From contig OY856188.1 in the NCBI GenBank assembly GCA_963693315.1, positions 152,235,064 through 152,299,063 of the forward strand: a stretch of DNA of 64,000 bases, in the 5' to 3' direction. Of this stretch, positions 1-10,868 are shown piece by piece; positions within the stretch are counted from its first letter, which is position 1; each line of letters starts with the position of its first letter. Position numbers and translations under genes: made by a program. Source of the DNA: Diogma glabrata. Its lineage: Eukaryota; Arthropoda; Insecta; Diptera; Cylindrotomidae. The notes beneath the pieces were generated by a model that worked only from the letters and a program-made list of their open reading frames with translations, ran no database searches and was not told the DNA's origin.

Positions 1-3
1 ACG

Positions 4-540
4 ATGGACAACGAAATCAAGCGAATGGAAGATTTAGGAATAATATCTCCATGTCCAAATGCTGAGTGGGGCACGCCCATGGTTCCAATTCTCAAATCAG
101 ATGGTACTTTAAGACTTTGTGGCGATTATAAGGTTACTGTAAACAGACATATAAAAGATGTTAAATATCCAATGCCTCGTGTCGACGAAGTTTTTGCTAA
201 GCTCAACGGAGGTAAAAAGTTTACAAAATTGGATTTAAGTAGGGCATATCACCAATTCGAATTAGACGAGAAGTCAAGAAAGATTTGTGCAATATCAACC
301 CACAAAGGAGTATTTCTAATGAACAGGCTGCCATTTGGAGTTCGGACAGGGTCTGCTATATTACAGTTGGAGTTGGAAAAATTTTTGACGGGTATACCAG
401 GTATTGTTTGTTTTCAAGATGATCTGTTAGTAACAGGCAATGATAACGAAGAACATTTAAAAAGGTTATCCGAGGTTTTTAAGGTATTGCAGAATGCTGG
501 GTTGCGTTTAAATAAAAAAAAATGCAGATTCCTCAGCAAT
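4..540 (+). pseudogene. Gypsy reverse transcriptase fragment
   Basis: This encodes the fingers and palm of a Gypsy reverse transcriptase. Visible landmarks are the SPWSSP-like region (here AEWGTPMV), LCGDYKVTVN, KLDLSRAYHQ (first catalytic Asp), the NRLPFGV motif and the active-site box CFQDDLLVTG, in which the usual YxDD is FQDD. The reading frame leaves reverse transcriptase at KKCRFLSN, where the thumb should follow, and instead meets RNase H sequence in another frame. The start is simply the first methionine in the window and the real polyprotein begins upstream. The element is named from the domains only; the clade is not certain. Confidence 0.85.
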
Positions 541-2347
541 TGTGTATGGATTGAATAAATATTTTCAATATTTAGCTGGAAATAAGTTTAAAATTCGCAC
601 AGACCACAAAACGTTACTATCAATTTTCAACCCCTCTAAACAAGTACCTGTAATTGCGGCGACCAGGCTTCAACGTTGGGCATTTTTCCTAAGCGGATTT
701 AATTACACATTGGAATACGTTAAATCTAAAGATAATATTGCTGATTTTCCTTCGCGCTTCCCAGTCGACTCAGCAGAAGGATGGGTTGAAAATGATAGTT
801 ACGTAAATTTTTTATCAACCGATAGTAAAAATTATCTCAACCGAGATCTTCTTATACGTGAAACTAAAAACGACCAAATATTGGCAGTCGTACTAAGCTG
901 CTTAAGGTCAGGAACGTTATCTAGCCTTCAAGGAGAAATGTACAGAGATTATAAAAACAATTCAATGGAATTTTCAATAGAAGGAAATTTAATAATGAGG
1001 GGTTATAAGTTAGTGATACCTACATCATTAAGAAACTTAGTTCTCGAGGAGTTACATAGATCGCACTTAGGGATTGTTAAAACTAAATCATTAGCTAGAA
1101 GTTATGTATGGTGGCCGGGTTTAGACATTGACGTTGAGAAATATGCACTAAATTGTAAGGCATGCGTCGACCAAAGTCCTACTCCTCCAAAAGCACGTCT
1201 GATGTCGTGGGAACTGGCAGAAGGTTGTTGGTCTCGTATCCACGTAGATTTTGCGGGTCCTGTGTTTGGATGGTATTTCCTAATAATAATAGACGCATTC
1301 AGTAAATGGGTTGAAATATATCACACGAAACACATCACGTCAAAATTCACAATGGAAAAGTTAAAAGAATGTTTTTCCAGATTTGGTATTCCAGACAAGC
1401 TTGTTAGTGATAATGGCACCCAATTCACTTCCAGTAATTTTCAAACATTCCTTCGTAATAACGGCATAGCACATGAGTTGACACCGCCAGGTTTTCCTGC
1501 CAGAAATGGAGCTGCTGAAAATGTTGTGAAATCATTCAAATTATGTTTAATAAAAATCAGAAGTAAAAATCCATCACATGACATTGGTGATATAGTGTCC
1601 AGTTTTCTAATGGGTTATCGTAAGTCAATACATTGCTCAACTAAAGAATCTCCGGCAAAAGTAATGATGGGTCGAGATATCAAAATTTTTTTAGATACAT
1701 TGAATCCAAAATATAAAAAGGAGTTTAAGAGAGATGATAATTCCGCAGTGCGTCAGCGACTTGCAGAAGCTCAAAATAATCAAAAAAAATATTACAAGGG
1801 AAATCGTGAAAAGTTTTTCCAAGTTGAAGACGATGTAATGGTCAAAGATTATCGCGATCCAAATAGAGAGAAGTGGACTGCGGCTAAAATTTATAAAGTT
1901 TTAGGGCGCAGAACATATTTAACTAAATTATTGTTCAGTGGAAGAATAATAAAAAGACATATTAACCAGATTCGTGTGGGATATACTGCCGATGCAAACG
2001 TCGACAAAAGTTATCCACATCCCCAAGATAATAAAAATGCAAACAAACCAGAGGATAGTATTGGAGTCAGTGCTGCATCACAAAACAAGATCAGTACTCC
2101 TGTTATTTCTAAACGGAATACAAATACCTTTTGCGATGTAATATTCAAATCGGTAAGTCCTGAAGTTTGTCCTGAAACGCGCGAGCCAGTTTGCGAGGAA
2201 TTAAAAGAGTCTCGTTATGAATCGTTTTCCAGCGACGACGAATTTGAGGGTTTTGCTATCGAAGAAGATAATGTTGAAAATTCAGATAGTTTAAAAGATA
2301 GGCTTAGAAAAAATAATAAAAAGCCTGACAGACTTGGTATCGATTAA
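541..2347 (+). pseudogene. Gypsy RNase H remnant plus integrase
   Basis: The open frame begins inside RNase H (AIVYGLNKYFQYLAG, then RTDHKTLLSIF) and lacks the N-terminal RNase H catalytic residues, lost in the deletion at 540/541. The integrase follows: a zinc-binding region (LHRSHLG, CKACVDQ), then the core with the first Asp in HVDFAGP, the second in VSDNGTQF and the Glu in GAAENVV. A C-terminal GPY/F-like region with a basic segment precedes a 100-residue acidic tail. The stop is at 2345-2347. Any original methionine start is absent; the frame opens at a GTG that is really internal valine. Confidence 0.85.
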
Positions 2348-2482
2348 GTTAATGAAATGTATATTTTTTCTTTTGTTTGTATTGCAGGAATTGATAATAT
2401 TTTCGCATAAGCAATTATGTACCTTTTAGTACAAATAATCTAATTATTGTTAAAATGTATATTTTAAAATTATGAGAGGAAG

Positions 2483-2676
2483 TGTAATGTATAACTATTA
2501 TTCCCACCAGTAGGTGGCAGTGTTAAAATGAATTATATAAGAAATGTCATTAGCAATATGGCGACTGAATTAAGTACACGCACATATAATATAAATGTAA
2601 ATACAAATCTATTGTGAAGTGATTAAATAAGTCTTGTTTTATTCAATACACTAAAATCATTACCGTAAACATTACA
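2483..2676 (+). repeat. 3' LTR of the first Gypsy element
   Basis: A 194-bp segment starts TGTAATGT and ends ACATTACA, perfect 8-bp inverted termini. It directly follows a purine-rich tract and carries ATTAAATAAG-like A/T-rich signals near its end. No second copy is in the window, so the ends are inferred from the termini alone. Confidence 0.65.
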
Positions 2677-3094
2677 ATAACGTACCCAAAAAATAATTAT
2701 GTTATAAAAACGAAACGCATAACGTTAGAAACTTTTTTTCGTTTTGCAACACTGATATATAGAAAGAAATTAAAAATTTTAGATCAATAGTAGTTGTAGA
2801 TTTTTTTTTATAAGACTTTGAATATGACATGTAAGCCAAAAACACTTCGTTTTGTAATTGAAATTTTGTGTGTGTTTTGAGTTTCAAAATAGAATTTCTC
2901 AGTAACTAGGAGTTTTTGAATGTTGGAAATTTTACCACTTTTAGTTCTTTTAATGACAAATTTAAAAAAAATATATAATTTTTATGTTATACCTTTATTT
3001 ATATTCGAGAAAAATAATTATTGAGAAATATCAAATGCCGAGTGAAAATTGTCAAAGTCAAATTTTGTAAAAGAATATCTTCAAATCTAACAAT
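2677..3094. other. AT-rich intergenic DNA with one arm of a distant inverted repeat
   Basis: There is no gene here. Positions about 2778-2840 match, in reverse complement and with about two differences, positions about 8008-8072, 5.2 kb away. The pair may be the ends of an old element that has since been invaded by other repeats. Confidence 0.5.
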
Positions 3095-3880
3095 TAGACC
3101 AGGGCCAAACCGTTATAAATATCGAAATAGACGAAAAATTCTTAGCAGTATACGAATGGTCGGAAAATGTAGCTAAGGGTCTAAGTAATTAAGGAAAAGC
3201 CGACCGAACTGAGTAAAAGTCCCGGAAAGGGGTGGGAGGTTGTAGTATATACGTTTTTAGGTGTTTGTATTAGTTTTTTGCGATTTGTGACTAAACTATA
3301 CATCCTATCGAAAAAAATGATATGTAAAAGTTGTATATAATAAAAAAATCTAAAACTTTCTTACCGGACATTATTGACCATAACCACAAAATTATCGAGA
3401 AAAATGCAAAAAACCCTTTTTTTTGTTTTTAATTTATAACTACCGCAAAAGTTGTTATATTTTCATGAAAATCGGTGAAAATGTTCTTTTTTGTGTTTCA
3501 AGCAGTCCCAAATTTTTTCAAAGCGAAATACTTAATTTTCGATGTTTTATGAAGAAAATTAAAAAAAAAGACCTAATTTTCAATCAAAAAATTTGGTTAG
3601 GAAATTTTCGATTTTTGAACTTTACCAGTGCTCATTTTTTTGTTGAAATCCCAACTTTAATATAGAATTAAAATATAATATTGTTTATGTACAAAAATTT
3701 CGTTAAAAAAGCGAAAAACCGAAATAACTACTTTCAAATCATGAATTTCTTTTTCTTTGTTGTAAATAAACGTTTGCATTCATAAAAAGCGTTAATTCAC
3801 ATACGATACTTTGTAATACAAGTAATTTACATATACTTAACTACTCTTGGCTTTCAAAGTCCCGAAATCATCGTTTAAAC
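3095..3880 (+). repeat. Left inverted terminal repeat of element A
   Basis: It matches 4889-5661 in reverse complement over its whole length, with scattered differences. The inner end is at GTTTAAAC. The tip contains a C/G-rich block (CCGGAAAGGGGTGGGAGG) unlike the surrounding AT-rich DNA. Confidence 0.85.
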
Positions 3881-4006
3881 TGCAATTAAATAGGTAAAAA
3901 CTCAAAAAACACAAAGGCTGTGTGTGACTGAGAAATTTTTTTTATTATTTCTTGGGATTCGTAAGTATCTACAAATTATCATGTCAAAGTGTTTTGATGA
4001 CAAAAA

Positions 4007-4713
4007 TTAAAAGTAAAATAATTTCATTGAAATCTTTTTTTCTTCCTCGGCTTCATCGCCAGGATCGAATTCTTCATCGCCAGAATTGATCAACCTTTCG
4101 ATTTCTTCATGTTCATTTTCTACATCTTCAATTCCTTGGAGCTGTTCTGGATTTTCCAGTTCAGTATCATTATTTTCATTATTATTATTTATTAAACAGT
4201 GAGTACCATCTTCGTCTTCGATGTCCTCGAGATTACAAAATTTTTCGTATAAGAACTTTTCGGCATTAGAACACAGATCAGGACCGTGACAATTTATGCA
4301 ACTTAAGACCGTGACAATTGTGCACTTTAAGCCATGCTTGCGACACCCACATATGTTATTACCGCATCCTTTTTCGCAGCTGTCGCAGATAATTTTCAGT
4401 AAATTTTCGGGAATTAATTCTTGTTCTGTAAATATAGGTACGATACCATTAAAGGGATGTTTCCATCCCCAATCTGTAGCTGTAATTGATGAAAATACAC
4501 CCTGTAACAATGTAGCTTAACTGCTCCTTCAGTTAAAGGTAATTTTTCCAAATGAAATGATGATTTTACAGAAACCGCTTGGTAGAGTTCAAATCTTAAA
4601 TCGTGTAGAGATGTATTTATAATTTTACTTTTGTAAATAGAAGCTCTTATTTGTAATTCATTTTCGGTAATCGTTTGTTTGTCTGCATTTATATTGCATA
4701 AAAATTTCTGCAA
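4007..4713 (-). pseudogene. Broken cysteine-rich (CXC/tesmin-like) protein inside element A
   Basis: Two minus-strand frames continue each other. The upstream frame (4713 to about 4450) reads ..LPLTEGAVKLHCYRVYF.., and the downstream frame (about 4510 to 4007) reads DWGWKHPFNGIVP.., a cysteine cluster (CDSCEKGCGNNICGCRKHG, then LKCT..CINCHGPDLCSN) and a long acidic tail. A frameshift between 4450 and 4510 joins them. From memory, the order 'LP-T...YRVY...DWGW...cysteine cluster' is the C-terminal part of a widespread, repeat-associated invertebrate protein family whose cysteine region resembles the CXC DNA-binding domain of tesmin/TSO1. The N-terminal part of that family is missing here. The cluster lies exactly between the two inverted ends, so it probably travels with the element. 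Its function is unknown. Confidence 0.6.
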
Positions 4714-4888
4714 GATCAGGTAAATGTTTATTGGCCAATAATGATTTTATTATTTTTAATTATTAATAATCTTATAATTGTTTTTTTTCCTTTCCTAGTA
4801 AAACTTGAATCTATTGCTAAAAGTTTGAAACGAATTTAAAGAAAAGATTTTCAAATAAAGCAAACGATTAAATAAAATAATCACCATA

Positions 4889-5661
4889 GTTTAAACGATC
4901 GTTTCGGGACTTTGAAAGCCAAGATTAGTTAAGTATATGTAAATTACTTGCATAACATAGTATCGTATATGAATTAACGCTTTTTATGAATGCAAACGTT
5001 TATTTACAACAAAGAAAAAGAAATTCATGATTTGAAAGTAGTTATTTCGGTTTTTCGCTTTTTTAACGAAATTTTTGTGCATAAACAATATTATATTTTA
5101 ATTCTATATTAAAGTTGGGATTTCAACAAAAAAATGAGCACTGGTAAAGTTCAAAAATCGAAAATTTCCTAACCAAATTTTTCGATTGAAAATTAGGTTT
5201 TTTTTTAATTTTCTTCATAAAACATCGAAAATTAAGTATTTCGCTTTGAAAAAATTTGGGACTGTTTAAAACACAATAAAGAACATTTTCACCGATTTTC
5301 ATGAAAATATAACAACTTTTGCGGTAGTTATAAATTAAAAACAAAAAAAAGGGTTTTTTGCATTTTTCTCGACAATTTTGTGGTTATGGTCAATAATGTC
5401 CGGAAGAAAGTTTTAGATTTTTTTATTATATACAACTTTTACATATCATTTTTTTCGATAGGATGCATAGTTTAGTCGCAAATCGCGAAAAACTAATATA
5501 AACCCCTAAAAACGTATATACTACGACCCCCACCCCTTTCCGGGACTTTTACACAGTTCGGTCGATTTTTTCTTAATTACTTAGACCCTTAGTTACATTT
5601 TCCGACCATTCGTATACTGCTAAGAATTTTTTTTGCCTCTAACAGGATTGGCCCTGGTCTA
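4889..5661 (-). repeat. Right inverted terminal repeat of element A
   Basis: Reverse-complement partner of 3095-3880. It ends GGCCCTGGTCTA and is followed by the AAT duplication. Confidence 0.85.
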
Positions 5662-5800
5662 AATAGTATATTAAGAAACTAGTTTCATAATCGACGATTT
5701 TATCGCACGCAATCTGTTTAGAAAACGACCCGCGCAACGGGAAGTTTTCTAATGGATAAGTGCGATTAAACGTCTTATGAAACGAGTTTTTTATACTATT
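5662..5800. repeat. Imperfect foldback (about 139 bp)
   Basis: AATAGTATA at the left pairs with TATACTATT at the right. Inside, GTTTCATAA pairs with TTATGAAAC and TTAGAAAAC with GTTTTCTAA around a CCCGCGCAACGGG tip. It is probably a small foldback MITE; element A inserted exactly at its left edge. Confidence 0.5.
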
Positions 5801-6388
5801 TTTTCTATTTTGCATTTTTTGTCTTGAAATTTAAAAAAATGTGTATTTTATTAAAAAATAGTCAATTTGATATTTTGTTATTATTACTAATTATTTTAAT
5901 TAATTAAAATATTTAACACTAATTTAGATATTCTTATTAATTTTATTTACATAATTATTCGTTTTAATGTTCACTGACGTTTGTATGACCAATGTGACCA
6001 ACCTTGAAAGACAAAACTTTGCGTATCGTAATGAAGGTTATTTCGATACGCATTTGGGTATTGAAATGACTTTATTTTAGACGCAAAATAGAAAAAATAT
6101 TTTTTTAAATATTTCGAATACTATGTTCTTTAAAATAACGATGAAAACGCAATGGTTGGAGTTATAATTTTTGACTATAAAACTTTTCATAGTCAAACCT
6201 ATGAATATTTGCGCAGGAATAATATTGTAAATTTTAAAGCGAATGTTGTACTAAAGTAGCCAAATAAATTCATTTCTGTACATGTTTTTAATTACCGGTC
6301 AAATAAAGTAATAAAAAAATCTGTACCAAAACTTCTGTACCCACATCTGTGCCACTTTAATCCTACATTTTCTTGAATTCATATTAAG
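5801..6388. other. AT-rich DNA, no gene seen
   Basis: There is no coding potential, and no repeat partner was recognised within the window. Confidence 0.5.
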
Positions 6389-6600
6389 ACTGCGTTCCAA
6401 TTGTTGCTAAATTGTACTAAATGTGTTATATCAATTTAGTCAACTATTTTATTTGCCTAAATCAATATTTTGTTTCTAATTGATTGTAAAGAAACTGATG
6501 CTTTTATTAATATCGGACAACATAATCTCATAAATTAAAATTTAACGATTTTGTTAAATTTAGCAGTTTAGTACAATTTAGCAGGTAATTGGAACCCAGT
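6389..6600. mobile_element. MITE with ACTGSGTTCCAATT ends
   Basis: The ends are ACTGCGTTCCAATT and the reverse complement of ACTGGGTTCCAATT. GCTAAATTGTACTAAA follows inside each end. About 212 bp, with no coding sequence. TAAG occurs next to both ends but offset by one base on the right, so the target duplication is unsure. Confidence 0.6.
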
Positions 6601-6649
6601 GTAAGAACAAAATACAATAGTGATTTTAATAATTGATAAGTAAATACGT

Positions 6650-7620
6650 TATGACCAAATGTTTTAGTGACCAGGGCTTTCCCGATACTTATGATATGTG
6701 CAAAAGGTATATCAAACAAATCATCTTTCCCTTGTGGCCTATAGAAGAAAGCAGCTTACTGCTACAAATTATTCATCTTCACTCACCTTTTTTTCTAATG
6801 CAAAAAAACGCTTGTCGTCATATTTGCAAACTACATAGCACTGCAAGTATACATCATGAGCACTGACTACTGAAGTCTTTGGATCATATATGTTGAAGAT
6901 AAGTGAAGGATTTTTATCAGGCGATATTCTCCGAGTTGCGATAGTTTTGGTGTTAACAGGAATAAAATTATGGAAACTTTGTGTTACAGGAACAGTGTGA
7001 ACATCTTTGAAGCGTTGCCAAAGACAATCACGTGTAAAATATATCTCATTCTTCTCCAAAAAGTAGAAGTTGATGTTTTTGATTGGTGCATTGCGAAATT
7101 CAATGAACTTAGCAGCATTTGCTAAGCATTTGTCAAATGGCCTTTGATGGCTTTCTTTTCTTGCAAGACGTTTTGGGGTTCATAAATTGATGGACTGTAT
7201 AACACGTGCGACTCCAGTGATAGGCCTATGCCTATTACAAAAGAAAAAATTTTTAACTAAAATCTAATGTAACAACAGTTGTGTCAAGCATACGATTTTC
7301 TTTTATATTTTTAAAGAATGTAGATTGAGACTTTGCAATGAAACTAAGTAAAATTAATTTGTGCACCTTGTCTGTTCATATGGATGAACTCTTCAAGTGA
7401 ACCTGTATATTTTTTCAGCTGTGACCGATCAGTTGTGACACTGCCCAAACTCAATAGTTTCGGCTGGATCATAATCATCAAATTTAAACTCCAAGAAATC
7501 TATGAAGGAGTGCTTTGATGAGCATTTGGGGTAATACCTCAACATACAATTTTTATTTTCTTTGTCACACACCAGAACGGCCATCAGTTCCTTGTACGAG
7601 TCAGTCTCATTGGATTGTGC
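6650..7620 (-). pseudogene. Decayed three-exon gene of a repeat-associated family
   Basis: The minus strand shows three coding blocks. Block 1 (7620 to about 7390) reads VCDKENKNCMLRYYPKCS.. and FDDYDPAETIEFGQ, then VTTDRSQL after a frameshift. Block 2 (7231-6787) reads RPITGVARV.. TPKRLARKESHQRPF.. LANAAKFIEFRNAPI.. with one internal stop, and ends at a perfect donor (AAG/GTGAGT). Block 3 (6738 to about 6650) follows an acceptor (TTCTATAG) and reads KDDLFDIPFAHIISIG. I recall these blocks from uncharacterised proteins multiplied in insect and cnidarian genomes; I know of no assigned function. Stops and a frameshift make this a pseudogene. It lies outside element A. Confidence 0.55.
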
Positions 7621-7924
7621 AGCATGAATGAGAAGTATTACATTTACTTTATAAACTTACTCATTTTTAAGCAACCGTTCGTAAAGGTTTTGTTTTGCTT
7701 ACATCTGAATGGTTTTGCAACAATAAACCAGTTGTTTGTAGAAAAATCGTCAACAGATATTTCAGTTCTTAAATTTAGAATCTTTCCCATTTTACTGTAA
7801 ACCTAAATCTTTTAGGTATTTCAAACCTATTTTAGACGTAAATGTTTTGTTATGGCATACAGTGCCAGTAAATTCTACAATGTGACATTTTCTTGCAGAT
7901 ATATCAGCCATTTTAAAGAAAATT

Positions 7925-8072
7925 ACAGACCCTTAACCAATGCAGCTGGAGTTCTTTGAAATTTTTCAAATCATCAATCAAAAACATCAACTTCTACTTT
8001 CTACATGTCATATTCAAAGTCTTATAAAAAAAATCTACAACTCCTATTGATCTAAAATTTTAAATCTGTTAA
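7925..8072 (+). repeat. Inverted fragment of the 6650-7620 gene plus distant inverted-repeat arm
   Basis: Positions about 7925-8005 on the + strand resemble minus-strand 7140-7060 (the block around AAKFIEF..IKNINFYF), with one indel. Directly after it, 8008-8072 is the reverse complement of about 2778-2840. Confidence 0.55.
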
Positions 8073-9497
8073 TAAATATATTTGAACTGTATTTACTAAA
8101 AATGACCCTTGAAATTCAGGGAATGACCCAATTGTTAAAAATTGTTTGTTTAAGTAATTTTATTACTTATTTTCTCTTGTTTTATTTTTGTTTCTTACGT
8201 TCTAGGGATGCGTTGATAAATCGTTTTCAGAAAAAATCGATTAACCGATTAATCTGTTCAATGTAACACTGACTAATCGATTATTCAAGTTTTAAAAAAT
8301 AAATATAATTTTATAAAAGAATATGCAATTATTCAGCTATATATACATATAATTTTAATATGTACTTTTAGATTTTTTGGAGTATATATGGTCTGTATAT
8401 ATGAAAGCAATGAAGTGGTATTATCTGACTGTTTCACTAGACTAAAATTTAATAGACTGAATAGAATAAATTAGGATTTTTATGAGCAATCAAGCTAAAG
8501 TAGTAAACAGAATCAATTGAATTGTTTCAATTAAAATCATGTTTGGTTTTCTCTCAATGATCAATTACAATTCTGTATGTTAGATCCAACATCAGACACA
8601 ACAAGAGGAGTTTTAGGTTTGAACAGAAAAGTTTATTAAGAGAAACTTAACAAGCTCTCAAATTGAAAAAGAAATCAAACGATTCTCTGTGTCAAGGAAC
8701 ACAGCGATACACCCCGATTACTGAAGTCGTGTCACATCAGACTATAGTCATGTCACGTCAAAACTAAACAAAAACTTACATTTTACGTTCTTCTATTTCA
8801 CAAAAAAAAATTAAAGACGTTTGAAAAAATTATTGTCACATGAAAAATTGAGGCGACTAACATCCCGATTACTGAAGTCGCGTCACATCAGGTGATATGA
8901 CTATAGTCATGTCACGTCGCTTAAAAATTGGATTATTGAAGTCGATAAAAACGGCTACGAATAAAACTAAAAATTCTAAAACGAAAAAACTCCAAAACTG
9001 AAAAAAATTTATGTTTTTTCGTTAGATTTAATTTCTTAATAAAATACACAATACACGCAACGTAGGAAAATATACCTCTTCCACGATAAGCGGATCGTTA
9101 TAGTTTTCGTTCAATCTTTACAACATATTCTATAACCATGCATTTTTTCAAATGTTTTCTTTTGTAATATTAGAAGTTAAGGACAGGAAAAATTTTTCAC
9201 ATTTTTGCAAATAAATCGAAAACCACGCATGCAAAACTTACAAACAAAATTTATTTAGACTAGAAAAAACCTTTTATATGACACACTCGTCAATTTCAAA
9301 AAGAATTTGTTTTCAAAATTTCTCCTCAACCCGTTCCACATTTTGTTTTACTAGATAAAAATAAATATTTGCACTTTTTTTGTTTTCGGTAGCCCTGGAC
9401 AAATTTTATAACTAAAAAATTGATAGCATGCGAGAACATCGATTATGTAGATATTTGGACGGACAACAAGTCTTACCATAAAGCTTCCGTTTTAACC
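8073..9497. other. AT-rich DNA with a duplicated palindromic 50-mer
   Basis: No gene is visible. A block beginning CCCGATTACTGAAGTCG and ending ATAGTCATGTCACGTC occurs near 8716-8761 and again near 8864-8920; the second contains the palindrome ATGACTATAGTCAT. The stretch 9170-9420 resembles 44830-45020, a diverged dispersed repeat. Confidence 0.45.
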
Positions 9498-9772
9498 TTA
9501 GATTATAAAATACACAGGTTACGCAATATTTGTTTTAGTTGAAGTTTCTTTTATTAACATAAAGTAGTGTGCGAATTTAACGTGATGGTATTTGCATTGA
9601 AAAAATACATTAGCTTAGAAATTTAAATATCATCGAGGTTTTCCGTTGCTTGACCAAACATGCTTACAAAATAACAGACTTATGTAGATATTTTATATTT
9701 AAAATTTTTACCAATAATCAACCTTATTCAATTTTACTTTATTTTTCTCAAAAGTATTTCGATTAAAATAAA
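9498..9772 (+). repeat. Dispersed repeat shared with 29358-29642
   Basis: It is about 80-85% identical by eye to 29358-29642 in direct orientation, for example AAAGTAGTGTGCGAATTTAACGTGATGG in part. The other copy is the interior of the inverted-repeat element at 29293-30149, so this one is a truncated relative. Confidence 0.7.
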
Positions 9773-9774
9773 AC

Positions 9775-10133
9775 TGACAATTCAACTCACTAAATAAAGT
9801 TTCGATAAGGTCCAATAAAAACGCTTCATTTACTATTTTTTAACAAATCAAAACGAATTATATCGATTATTTTTCTCTGGTGAGAAGGAACAGCGAATTA
9901 TAGTGATTATTTTCGGCCTACTTAATATATTAATTTAAAATTAGAGATATTGAGATAATTTTTTTTGCTTAATGAGATAATTTTTTTTATTTATAATTTT
10001 GTTTAAAAGATAATTATTAGTTTCTAAATAAAATTTCTTTTTACAAATTATTCAATAATACAAACTTATATAAAAATGCAATTTGCAAATAATAAAAATG
10101 TCCGTTTTCATTCATAAATGATTGCATGCTTAT
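9775..10133 (+). repeat. Repeat unit, left part, interrupted by element B
   Basis: Positions 9775-9950 are directly repeated at 12892-13058. Positions about 10010-10133 match 14540-14653. The unit stops at GCATGCTTAT, where element B begins, and resumes at 12577. Confidence 0.75.
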
Positions 10134-10868
10134 TAGGCCAGGAAAAATAGTATTTTAACAACAAAAAAATTCGTTACAGCAAACTGACAGCGGGATATTG
10201 TAGAACACGATATTGTAAAAGAGGGAAACATAAATCGAACCAGCAGCTGCTATCCGGGGGAGAATGGGGAGGGTTTTTAGGGGTTGAAAAAGGTTTTTCG
10301 TGATTTCTGGCTAAACCGTGCATCCTATCAAAAAGAGTTATGTGAAAAATTTGTAGGGAATAAAAAGATCTACACTTTTTGTACGGACCATTTTTACCCT
10401 CACCTCAACATTTTTCGAAAAAAATACGAAAAACCGATTTTTTTCTTTTTTCTTGTTTTCTTTTACAAAAAAAATTTTATGAAGTTCACATTTTGGAAAA
10501 AGATACCTCCATTTATTGGAAAAAGGCAGCAATTTTTTCGTTGTTGAATATTTAGACGTTGTTGTTAAAATTAATTTTTTTGAAAAAAAAAACAAAATTT
10601 TTAACTGCGATTCCTCTTAAAACTACGCCTCCTAAAGAGTTCAGTTTTGACTCATTTACTTGTTTTTACGTCTATTTTTGATAAATGGTAAAAAAAGTAT
10701 AAATCTATGGACAAAAAGGCGGGAAAATTGAAAAAACTGAAAAAATTGCTTTTTTCGTGGTAATTTGCATATTTATCGTTGAATAATTGTTACTAATTAA
10801 TAAAATCATATTATTTTTTTTATTATTACGTAAACGACGATCATTCGGAAATATATTTATGAGTAATT
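10134..10868 (+). repeat. Left inverted terminal repeat of element B
   Basis: Pairs with 11831-12576. It contains a GGGGGAGAATGGGGAGG block near the tip and the CATCCTATC box shared with element A. Confidence 0.85.

Larger units (their letters stand above)
1..2676 (+). mobile_element. Degenerate Ty3/Gypsy LTR retrotransposon, 3' part
   Basis: The window opens inside a Ty3/Gypsy pol region. In order I see a reverse transcriptase fragment, an RNase H remnant, a complete-looking integrase, a roughly 135-bp non-coding tail and a short LTR ending at 2676. The gag, protease and 5' LTR would lie left of the window. Pol is internally deleted at about 540, so this copy cannot be autonomous. A purine-rich stretch (GAGAGGAAG) directly precedes the LTR, as expected for a polypurine tract. 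Confidence 0.85.
3095..5661. mobile_element. Long-terminal-inverted-repeat DNA element A
   Basis: This 2567-bp element begins TAGACCAGGGCC and ends in its reverse complement. The inverted ends are about 786 and 773 bp. It is flanked by a 3-bp duplication AAT (3092-3094 and 5662-5664). The inner 1 kb holds a broken minus-strand cysteine-rich gene. The ends are clearly related to those of the element at 10134-12576: both carry a CATCCTATC box followed by A-rich blocks at similar distance from the tip. The superfamily is not recognised; a 3-bp duplication and very long inverted ends are the facts. Confidence 0.8.
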
